Assembly: GCA_002730985.1 (NCBI GenBank)
Contig: PCBP01000032.1
Location: 1 to 13,486 of the forward strand
Length of the DNA stretch: 13,486 bases
Reading direction: 5' to 3'
Source of the DNA: Flavobacteriales bacterium
GTDB taxonomy: Bacteria; Bacteroidota; Bacteroidia; Flavobacteriales; BACL11
Below, piece by piece: positions 1 to 5,988 of the stretch. Below the pieces are notes generated by a model. That model was not told the origin of the DNA and made no database searches. It saw nothing but the letters and a program-made list of their open reading frames with translations. Numbering within the stretch: the first letter of the stretch is position 1; the number at the start of each line of letters is the position of its first letter. The position numbers and the translations under genes were made by a program.

Positions 1-2522
1 TATATAGAACCTCTCAGAATGCAAATTTACAGATACATTTATTTGTAAGAAATCCACAAGATACAACAGAGATATATAAAATAGCAGGTAGTATATATTT
101 TAGTTCAGGAAGTACAGCATATAATTGCAGTACTACAAGTTGTAATTGGTCTCAGTCTGCATTAGGAATTTATAACTTAACATCAATTTCATCTATTACT
201 AATTATACTTATGGATGTACATCTTCAAGTGCTCTAAATTATAATCCAAATGCAGCTTATGATGATGGGTCCTGTTGTTATGTTGCTGGGTGTACAGATA
301 CATTAGGAATGAATTTCAACCCTTCAGCTTGTTATAATGATGGAAGTTGTATCTATCCTGTTTATGGCTGTATGGATCCAACAATGTTTAACTATAATCC
401 TTTGGCTAACGCGCCATTTACACCAAGTAATTGTATACCTTTTGTATATGGATGTACTATTAGTGGAGATCCAAATTATAATCCACTAGCAAATACAGAT
501 GATGGAAGTTGTGATGCATTTAATTATGGATGTACAGACGCTTCAGCTTTTAATTATAGTTCCATTGCTATTATTGATGACAACAGTTGTATTCCTATAG
601 TTTATGGTTGTACAGATTCTACAGCATTAAATTATAACTCATCGGCAAATACTGATGACGGATCTTGTATCGCAATTGTTTATGGGTGTATGGACCCACT
701 AGCAACTAATTACAATGCTTTAGCAACTGTTGATGATGGAATTTGCGCAGGATATGCGATAGCAAATATTATTGAGGATACTATTAATACTTGCAATAGC
801 TTTACTTCAATTAGCGCTCAATTAGTTTCAAATACCTCTTATGTTTGGTCAACTCAATTACAGACTCCTTTGACAAATTTTCAACAATTAATAGATCAAG
901 GTTATGCTATAGAGAGTTTATTAAGTGGTGGAATGCCTATAGATTCTGCTATTGGATTAACATATCAAGGAGGTATAATATTTTATGTAGATGAAATAAA
1001 TGAGATGTTGTATATAGCTTCTCCTCAGGATTTAACTTATGGAAATTCTGTAGCTAATTGTCCTGGAATGAATACTTATAGTAATTGTAATGGAGGTAAT
1101 CGTCATGAATGGTGGTCTTATTACCAATGTCCTAGTAATGGATTTGTTCATGTGAGTACTGGAGCAACAGCAACTAATATTGGCTCTGGTCAATCTAATA
1201 CTGCCTTAGCAGTTTCTGGCTCATTTCCTTCTCCAGCTGCACAATTATGCGATAATTCGACAATGTCTGGTTACACCGATTGGTTTTTACCATCAAAGGA
1301 TGAGTTAGCAGAAATGTATCAAAGAAGATCAGAAATTACTGGAAATGGAAATGCTTGTACAAGTGGATTTCATGAAGATGCTTATTGGAGTTCTTCTGAA
1401 ATAAGTTTAAATCAAGTGTGGGGGCAAAGTTTTAACTCAACATATAGTAGTGGCGTGCCTAGTATTTATAGTAAAGATTTCTCAATTTATGTTCGAGCTA
1501 TTCGAACTTCTTCTTTTACTATGCCAAATAATATTTCCAATACTTATTTTGTAGGTAGTACAGGGATGTATTATGTTACTATTACAGATTCTTTAGGATA
1601 TACAGCGACAGATTCTGTTTATGTAAATTTTGTTACTTCTGGTATTTGTGGTTGTACAGATCTTTCATCATCTAATTACAATCCATTAGCTAATTATGAT
1701 GATGGAACATGTATTCCTTGTATTTATGGATGTATAGACACTACAGCTTGTAACTATGATGCTTCAGCAACATGTGATGATGGCTCTTGTATATTTGGCT
1801 CAACAGGATGTACAGATCCTACTGCCTGTAACTATGATGCATTAGCAGCTTGTGATGATGGTTCATGTTTAACAGATTACGGATGTATGAATTCAGCCGC
1901 TACAAACTATGATCCGATGGCTACTTGTCCGGATACTTGTATTTTCCCAGTAGTTACATTTGGCTGTACAGATTCAACAGCTTACAATTACAATCCTACA
2001 GCTACAGTTAATGATAGCTCATGTTGTTTCATTGCAGGATGTACAGACCCTCTAGCATTTAATTATGACATAACTGCTTGCTATGATGATGGTTCATGTA
2101 TTCCTGTTACGCTTGGATGTACATATACTATTGCTTGTAACTATGACGCATCAGCCAACACTGATGATGGCTCTTGTGATTTCCCAGATGGATGTGGAGA
2201 TTCTCTCTATGTAGAGTATGATCCTTCAGTAACTTGTAGTGACCCTGATGCTTGCATCACACTTATCTCAACAGGAATTAATCAGGCTATCAATTCGTCT
2301 ACCGAAATATACCCTAATCCGGCTAAGAACTCTTTAAATATTGTAAGCAATTCTATTATTAATACTATTGCAATCTACAACTTACATAGCCAAGAGGTAT
2401 TAAATACTTCAGTAGATGCAAATCAAACTAAAATAGATGTGTCAACTCTTAAGAAAGGAGTTTATATAATTGACATTAGATCTAATGATACTTCGATAAA
2501 AAGAAAATTAATTCTTGAATAA
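1..2522 (+). CDS. Large secreted Cys-repeat/DUF1566 surface protein with T9SS sorting domain (5'-partial)
   Basis: The frame is open from base 3 to the TAA at 2520-2522, giving 839 visible residues; the true start lies upstream. The in-frame ATG at 309 falls inside a repeat and is not the start. Order of parts: an unrecognised segment (residues 1-69); seven modules of about 25 residues (210-746); a DUF1566-like domain (about 954-1515) with YQGGIIFYVDE, GYTDWFLPSKDELAEMY, YWSSSE and YVRAIRT; half of an Ig/PKD-like domain (GMYYVTITDSLGYTATDSV); eight more modules (1650-2255); and a C-terminal T9SS type A sorting domain (about 2268-2519) with EIYPNPAKNSLNI and a KRKLILE end. From the family, the tail should direct export through the outer membrane and attachment to or release from the surface. 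Ligand and function are unknown; adhesion is an inference. It converges with the CotH-like gene, which has the same module. Confidence 0.9.
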   Translation, partial: YRTSQNANLQIHLFVRNPQDTTEIYKIAGSIYFSSGSTAYNCSTTSCNWSQSALGIYNLTSISSITNYTYGCTSSSALNYNPNAAYDDGSCCYVAGCTDTLGMNFNPSACYNDGSCIYPVYGCMDPTMFNYNPLANAPFTPSNCIPFVYGCTISGDPNYNPLANTDDGSCDAFNYGCTDASAFNYSSIAIIDDNSCIPIVYGCTDSTALNYNSSANTDDGSCIAIVYGCMDPLATNYNALATVDDGICAGYAIANIIEDTINTCNSFTSISAQLVSNTSYVWSTQLQTPLTNFQQLIDQGYAIESLLSGGMPIDSAIGLTYQGGIIFYVDEINEMLYIASPQDLTYGNSVANCPGMNTYSNCNGGNRHEWWSYYQCPSNGFVHVSTGATATNIGSGQSNTALAVSGSFPSPAAQLCDNSTMSGYTDWFLPSKDELAEMYQRRSEITGNGNACTSGFHEDAYWSSSEISLNQVWGQSFNSTYSSGVPSIYSKDFSIYVRAIRTSSFTMPNNISNTYFVGSTGMYYVTITDSLGYTATDSVYVNFVTSGICGCTDLSSSNYNPLANYDDGTCIPCIYGCIDTTACNYDASATCDDGSCIFGSTGCTDPTACNYDALAACDDGSCLTDYGCMNSAATNYDPMATCPDTCIFPVVTFGCTDSTAYNYNPTATVNDSSCCFIAGCTDPLAFNYDITACYDDGSCIPVTLGCTYTIACNYDASANTDDGSCDFPDGCGDSLYVEYDPSVTCSDPDACITLISTGINQAINSSTEIYPNPAKNSLNIVSNSIINTIAIYNLHSQEVLNTSVDANQTKIDVSTLKKGVYIIDIRSNDTSIKRKLILE
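210..746 (+). repeat. Cys-bounded protein repeat, block 1 (7 modules)
   Basis: Seven tandem coding modules of about 25-26 codons. The pattern is YGCxDxxAxNYNxxA, then xxDDGSC, so a Cys near each end brackets an aromatic/Asn core and an Asp-Asp-Gly turn. Most copies in this block have only the two bracketing Cys. Module 3 has lost the DDG turn (APFTPSNC) and module 5 reads DDNSC. The DDG turn and paired Cys suggest a small disulfide-closed, possibly metal-binding unit; that is inference. Confidence 0.9.
1650..2255 (+). repeat. Cys-bounded protein repeat, block 2 (8 modules)
   Basis: Eight further copies of the same module, about 25 codons each. Several (for example at about 1730-1790 and 1805-1870) have two additional Cys, in TACNYD and in TCDDGSC or ACDDGSC, making four per module. 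The last copy (about 2190-2255) is degenerate: DGCGDSLYVEYDP with no DDGSC. The T9SS sorting domain follows directly. Confidence 0.9.
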
Positions 2523-2541
2523 TCAGCTAATGAATATAAAT

Positions 2542-2571
2542 AAAAAGCCCGCTCACTAGAGCGGGCTTTTT
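2542..2571. terminator. Symmetric bidirectional rho-independent terminator
   Basis: A perfect 8-bp GC-rich stem, GCCCGCTC (2547-2554) and GAGCGGGC (2559-2566), encloses the loop ACTA. It is flanked by A5 on the left and T5 on the right, so it makes a hairpin plus U-tract on either strand. It lies between the TAA of the repeat protein and the TGA of the convergent CotH gene, starting 20 nt after one stop and ending 3 nt before the other, and should serve both. Confidence 0.93.
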
Positions 2572-2573
2572 AT

Positions 2574-4844
2574 TCATTCTATAATTATTCTTTTCTCTAC
2601 GACTCCATCATCGTAAATATAAAAAAGAGTAGTGTTTCTTCTAGACAAGACTTCTTGCCCTAATACATAAACAACCTTAACAAGAGCCCTGTCTGCTCTA
2701 CTAAAGGAATCATATATTCCAACAGCATTAAGTGTAAAGTTAATATTAGCAATACTATCACATCCAACTGAGTTAACTAAAGAAGAAGAATAATCACCAG
2801 AAGTAGATAAAAAAATCCCATTCCAATTTATACTAATAACTGAAACTAGAGTGTCATATGATACTGAATTATAAATACAACTGCCATCATTTACATTAGT
2901 AGATGCATCATAATTACAAGCTGTTGAATCTGTACAGCCTAAAATATCATAACAATTACCTCCAATATTATTATCTATCCATGCCAGCCTATCACCTATC
3001 CAAGTTTTAAAAAAAATAATCTCATCTTGATAGGTATTGCCAACATAGTAGTTTGGCCATACATAACTTCCTAAAATATTCCACTTCTGGAAATTCCTCT
3101 GCTGAGCATCATCTAAATATAACACTAAACTATCAATGAAATTAAATATTGAATCCTCATAGAAACTTCTTTCTCTTAAATATTCCCACCTGCATTTTAA
3201 TTTGTTCTGATAAATTGTATCTTGTATAAGTCTCTCGAACCAAAACGGGTTATTCCCTCCGCAACCTCCATCAACTTCCCAGCCAGAAGTAATGCCACCA
3301 CTGCAGTAGTTAGCATTACCGAAAGCCAAATTGTAATCCCAAAATGGACCCATAGTTAACTTACCTCCATTGTCATCCCTATCTTTATACATATAAGTAC
3401 TAAGTCTGTAGCCATCAATATTTTTTGAGAGCTCATTTATTATATATAAATCAATAAAAGACTCTACATCAATATATTTAGAATATCCTATTAAACTATC
3501 TGCAAAAAATGGTCCAGCAAGAGCATACTCAAAACTATCTACAAAGTTTTCAATATAATCCATTTGTTGAGGATGCATTACAGCAGCTTCTGGATAATGA
3601 TATTGAATATACAGTGGGTCCCCTGCAATATTTGGGAAATCTGAAAGCCAATTAGTCCCCCCCGTTCCTGTGTATTTATCAATTTTTATAATATAGCCAC
3701 CAGTCAAACTATCGCCTGCCAAATCATCAGAATCTAGTTTGGCAATATCTACTCTATCATTATCTCTTTTTATCTTCTCCATCAATATATAGACTCCCTG
3801 ATAATCACCATTTATAACAAGTTCGCAATAAACAGTTCTAGGTGAATAATTACCCATTTTACGTCCTAAATCAAAAGTCAGAAAATTGCGCATTAAAGCC
3901 TTGTCAGTATATGGAGCATAAAGAATCCAATCATTTTCTATAGGCATGCCCAAAAGTGAGACATTATTGTTATTCCCAAGTGAATCTTGAGTTTCTAAAG
4001 CATAAGGTTTTTTAGGAAACGACTGCGAACTGCTCCCTCTATATTCTATACTAATCTTGCCATTATAATCATTATATGGATCTAAGATTGAATTTAAATT
4101 ACCAAATCCATTATTAATAATACCCATATCACAAACAATCCTTGGATCATCCATTATAGCCTGTCCATTTGTATTAATTACCACTATTGGCAAATTAGAA
4201 GAACTAAAGACTAATGGCGGAACAAACCATAAAGGAGTCGGAAAATAGTTATTAGAAGGATTATTGATGCCTAATGAGAGAAAAATACGACCAGTAAGAT
4301 CTGAAGATGAGATATTATCATTATGAATTTGAATTGATAATACATTATCCCCCTGATTCAATACAGTATCTAGAAGTTGAGAACTAATTATAAATTGATC
4401 TGGACTCCCACCTTGATACATTTGTGCCTCGTGTAACGAAGATGAACCCTGATTATAAGGCGGATGATCACCTACATTTCCAATATTTGCTCTAGCAATC
4501 TCAACATTATTTAGATAAGCAACAAAGGCATCATCATAATCAATATGTAAAATTGCAGTTGCAATCTCAGAGGTGTCAACAATCAGAAAATTATTTCTTA
4601 GATAAAGTGATGTAACAGGATTAATTACAGTATTATCATCTCCATCTCCATAACCTATACCTCCTTGACCTTGAAGCCATGTAGTATCATTAAAAGCTAA
4701 TCTTCTCCAATTTGAATCGGGTTCAGATGTGCCTTCCAAATACTTCCAAATGTCATTATCAAAAACTACTGTTTCCCAATGATCAACAGTCTGTGCAAAA
4801 AGAAATAATGGAAGAAAACTAAAAATTAGGATCAAGTTTTTCAT
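2574..4844 (-). CDS. Secreted CotH-kinase-family protein with T9SS-type C-terminus
   Basis: 756 residues. Signal peptide at 1-17 (MKNLILIFSFLPLFLFA, then Q). Residues about 20-200 look like a beta-sandwich domain (LYLRNNF, AYLNNVEIARANIG). The CotH domain (about 220-630) shows RGSSSQSFPKKPYALE (about 268-283), DWILYAPYTDKALMRN, ELVINGDYQGVYILMEKIKRD, NIDGYRLSTYMYKD and GPFWDYNLAFGN (about 498-509). CotH proteins are atypical kinases, and the conserved Lys and WDxN-type residues are those expected around Mg-ATP; activity here is inferred. A single Cys module (636-656) follows, then a WNG/SGDY/GCDS repeat, and a C-terminus with VLGQEV, LFYIYDDG and VEKRIIIE resembling a compact T9SS tail. The target is unknown: a surface protein or polysaccharide is possible. 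Start chosen at the ATG directly before the signal peptide. Confidence 0.88.
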   Translation of the reverse strand: MKNLILIFSFLPLFLFAQTVDHWETVVFDNDIWKYLEGTSEPDSNWRRLAFNDTTWLQGQGGIGYGDGDDNTVINPVTSLYLRNNFLIVDTSEIATAILHIDYDDAFVAYLNNVEIARANIGNVGDHPPYNQGSSSLHEAQMYQGGSPDQFIISSQLLDTVLNQGDNVLSIQIHNDNISSSDLTGRIFLSLGINNPSNNYFPTPLWFVPPLVFSSSNLPIVVINTNGQAIMDDPRIVCDMGIINNGFGNLNSILDPYNDYNGKISIEYRGSSSQSFPKKPYALETQDSLGNNNNVSLLGMPIENDWILYAPYTDKALMRNFLTFDLGRKMGNYSPRTVYCELVINGDYQGVYILMEKIKRDNDRVDIAKLDSDDLAGDSLTGGYIIKIDKYTGTGGTNWLSDFPNIAGDPLYIQYHYPEAAVMHPQQMDYIENFVDSFEYALAGPFFADSLIGYSKYIDVESFIDLYIINELSKNIDGYRLSTYMYKDRDDNGGKLTMGPFWDYNLAFGNANYCSGGITSGWEVDGGCGGNNPFWFERLIQDTIYQNKLKCRWEYLRERSFYEDSIFNFIDSLVLYLDDAQQRNFQKWNILGSYVWPNYYVGNTYQDEIIFFKTWIGDRLAWIDNNIGGNCYDILGCTDSTACNYDASTNVNDGSCIYNSVSYDTLVSVISINWNGIFLSTSGDYSSSLVNSVGCDSIANINFTLNAVGIYDSFSRADRALVKVVYVLGQEVLSRRNTTLFYIYDDGVVEKRIIIE
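2877..2939 (-). repeat. Single copy of the Cys-bounded module inside the CotH-like protein
   Basis: 21 codons reading GCTDSTACNYDAS, then TNVNDGSC. It matches the modules of the convergent repeat protein almost residue for residue (compare GCIDTTACNYDAS at about 1728-1766). It sits between the CotH domain and the C-terminal repeat and sorting sequence, so it probably acts as a linker or stalk unit. Confidence 0.88.
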
Positions 4845-4848
4845 ACTA

Positions 4849-4856
4849 CAAATCTA
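4849..4856 (-). promoter_or_regulatory. Candidate -7 box for the CotH-like gene
   Basis: On the minus strand this reads TAGATTTG, an exact match to TAnnTTTG, ending only 4 nt before the ATG (4842-4844). No TTG lies 17-23 nt upstream. If used, transcription would begin about at the start codon, giving a leaderless mRNA. A weaker alternative is the near-match at about 4901-4908 (minus TTTCTTTG). Confidence 0.4.
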
Positions 4857-4931
4857 CTAAATAATTTACTGAATAGTTCCGGAGTTTAAACTGAGGAATC
4901 CAAAGAAAATTAATTAATATATCCTAGACAT

Positions 4932-4958
4932 AAAAAAAGACCCTTTGAAAGGGTCTTT
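4932..4958 (-). terminator. Rho-independent terminator of the tRNA-Met gene
   Basis: On the minus strand AAAGACCC and GGGTCTTT form a stem around a short TTTCAAA centre, followed by seven T. It starts 9 nt after the tRNA 3' end. It would also stop transcripts from further upstream before the CotH-like gene, which therefore needs its own promoter in 4845-4931. Confidence 0.88.
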
Positions 4959-4967
4959 AAATTCTAG

Positions 4968-5041
4968 TAGCGTGAGGGAGATTTGAACTCCCGACCTCAG
5001 GGTTATGAATCCTGCGCTCTAACCAACTGAGCTACCACGCC
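4968..5041 (-). tRNA. tRNA-Met (anticodon CAT), probably elongator
   Basis: A 74-nt cloverleaf on the minus strand: acceptor GGCGTGG pairing with TCACGCT (G-U at 1-72 and 7-66), D arm GCTC/GAGC, anticodon loop TTCATAA, T arm GGGAG-TTCAAAT-CTCCC, discriminator A. CCA is not encoded (CTA follows). The anticodon stem CAGGA/CCCTG has an A31-C39 mismatch. The paired 1-72 position and lack of three G-C pairs next to the loop argue against initiator tRNA. A CAT anticodon could also belong to lysidine-modified tRNA-Ile2, which sequence alone does not rule out. Confidence 0.93.
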
Positions 5042-5054
5042 AGATTTAAGGATG

Positions 5055-5062
5055 CAAATATA
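5055..5062 (-). promoter_or_regulatory. -7 box for the tRNA-Met gene
   Basis: The minus strand reads TATATTTG, an exact TAnnTTTG match ending 13 nt before the tRNA 5' end (5041). The predicted start is about 6-8 nt before the mature tRNA. No clean TTG sits at -33; ATTT at about 5081-5084 is the nearest AT-rich candidate. Confidence 0.6.
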
Positions 5063-5100
5063 TTCTTTTCACTTATTTTTAAATCTATTTTTATAAAAAA

Positions 5101-5844
5101 TTAACTTCTTCCCGTTTCATCTAATATATTAGTATAATGCTTTAGTGATCGCAATATTAGAACCAAAACTAAAACGACAATTAGAAATTGATAACTAAAA
5201 GCCGAAATGCTCCATACTTTATTTGCAAAATAACCCCTAAATCCTTCGATATAAGTAAAACCAATCACAGTAGCTAAAACTCCTGCATATTCTCTTCTCA
5301 ACACTGTTATAAGTGAGAAAGGGGTGTCAGATCTATTAAACTTTAATAATGAAGGGATAAACGCAGGTAAAGTATTGGACCAACTGACGAATGCAATACC
5401 AAACTTATTTTCTAGAAATCGCTCTTCAGCAAAGATTATTCTTTCATAATAAACCCAAAAAAGCAAACTCATAATTACTGTAAAATAAATATCTAGGGTA
5501 GACGTAGCCACACCTAACCATATAAAATAATTTCCTAGATACAAAGGATGTCTAACGATAGAATACATTCCTGTTGAATTCAAAACAATTGCCACCTGCT
5601 TGTCAGTATTACGACCACTGGTTCCTTTAGGAGTAGTACCAATAGTATAAAAACGCACTAAAAACCCAATAATAGAGAATATAATAGCTGTGAAGATCAT
5701 ATAGGTTTGAGTTTCTTCACTTATATTATTGTAATCTTTTGAATACATAAAAGGAAGTGCCAGGACAAACAATACAACTGGAAATTGCCCTCTATATTTA
5801 AATAAAAAATTACCTTGCTTTTCCATTGATTGTATTAACGCCAT
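5101..5844 (-). CDS. Membrane methyltransferase of the isoprenylcysteine/phospholipid methyltransferase type
   Basis: 247 residues with hydrophobic segments at about 21-35, 48-66, 103-136, 187-200 and 210-231. The diagnostic stretch GMYSIVRHPLYLGNYFIWLG (92-111) holds the RHPxY motif of ICMT/PEMT-type enzymes. It is followed by EERFLENKFG (140-149) and W-x3-LPAFIP (155-164), the C-terminal SAM-binding half of this fold. Such enzymes methylate lipids or lipid-linked groups at the membrane using SAM; the substrate cannot be read from sequence. The Leptospira lipid A 1-phosphate methyltransferase LmtA belongs to the same superfamily, and the next gene is an LPS permease, so a lipid A role is possible but unproven. 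ATG at 5844 fits the promoter at 5873-5905; Met7 is an alternative. No terminator is visible before the tRNA. Confidence 0.8.
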   Translation of the reverse strand: MALIQSMEKQGNFLFKYRGQFPVVLFVLALPFMYSKDYNNISEETQTYMIFTAIIFSIIGFLVRFYTIGTTPKGTSGRNTDKQVAIVLNSTGMYSIVRHPLYLGNYFIWLGVATSTLDIYFTVIMSLLFWVYYERIIFAEERFLENKFGIAFVSWSNTLPAFIPSLLKFNRSDTPFSLITVLRREYAGVLATVIGFTYIEGFRGYFANKVWSISAFSYQFLIVVLVLVLILRSLKHYTNILDETGRS

Positions 5845-5859
5845 AATATAGTATCTTTG
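5830..5859 (+). promoter_or_regulatory. Candidate promoter for the LptF/LptG-family gene
   Basis: TTG (5830-5832), 19 nt, then TATCTTTG (5852-5859): an exact TTG-N19-TAnnTTTG match. Transcription would start near 5865 and give a leader of about 120 nt. The -33 part lies inside the start of the divergent methyltransferase gene. TATATTTA at 5943-5950 is a poorer alternative with a shorter leader. Confidence 0.45.
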
Positions 5860-5872
5860 TAGAGTTAGTTTG

Positions 5873-5905
5873 CAAATCTATTAAAACAAATGTCCTACAT
5901 AACAA
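5873..5905 (-). promoter_or_regulatory. Promoter for the membrane methyltransferase
   Basis: The minus strand has TTG (5905-5903), 22 nt, then TAGATTTG (5880-5873). The predicted start near 5867 gives a leader of about 22 nt. It runs opposite to the rightward promoter at 5830-5859, so the two predicted starts nearly coincide. Confidence 0.55.
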
Positions 5906-5970
5906 AAAACACATTAGAATCGCCAAGAAATATCTCAGAGAATATATTTAGAGATATAACTAATACATGA
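5890..5970 (+). other. Possible 26-codon upstream ORF in the lptF leader
   Basis: ATG at 5890, TGA at 5968-5970: MSYITKNTLESPRN followed by ISENIFRDITNT. It starts about 25 nt after the predicted rightward transcription start and ends 18 nt before the permease ATG. I recognise no family. It may be chance, since no ribosome-binding site or codon evidence distinguishes it. Confidence 0.2.
5930..5957. repeat. Inverted repeat in the lptF leader
   Basis: ATATCTC (5930-5936) and GAGATAT (5951-5957) form a perfect 7-bp stem around a 14-nt AT-rich loop. It lies within the possible upstream ORF and 31 nt before the permease ATG. No T-tract follows, so it is not a terminator. Confidence 0.4.
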
Positions 5971-5988
5971 TTTTAATTTAAACTCTTT

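Noticed and set aside
309..311. ATG as start codon of the repeat protein
   Set aside because: The frame is open back to base 3 and the upstream part encodes one full module and half of another, so the gene starts before the window.
210..2255. Regularly spaced repeated DNA motifs that might suggest a CRISPR or other DNA repeat array
   Set aside because: The period is about 75-78 nt, always in frame, with substitutions that preserve the Cys/Asp/Asn pattern; it is a protein repeat in one long reading frame.
4968..5041. tRNA gene as an integration (att) site
   Set aside because: I saw no integrase gene and no duplicated tRNA 3' end in the window.
5089..5100. TTTTTATAAAAA palindrome as terminator of the methyltransferase gene
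   Set aside because: There is no loop and no G-C pair, so it cannot make a stable terminator hairpin.
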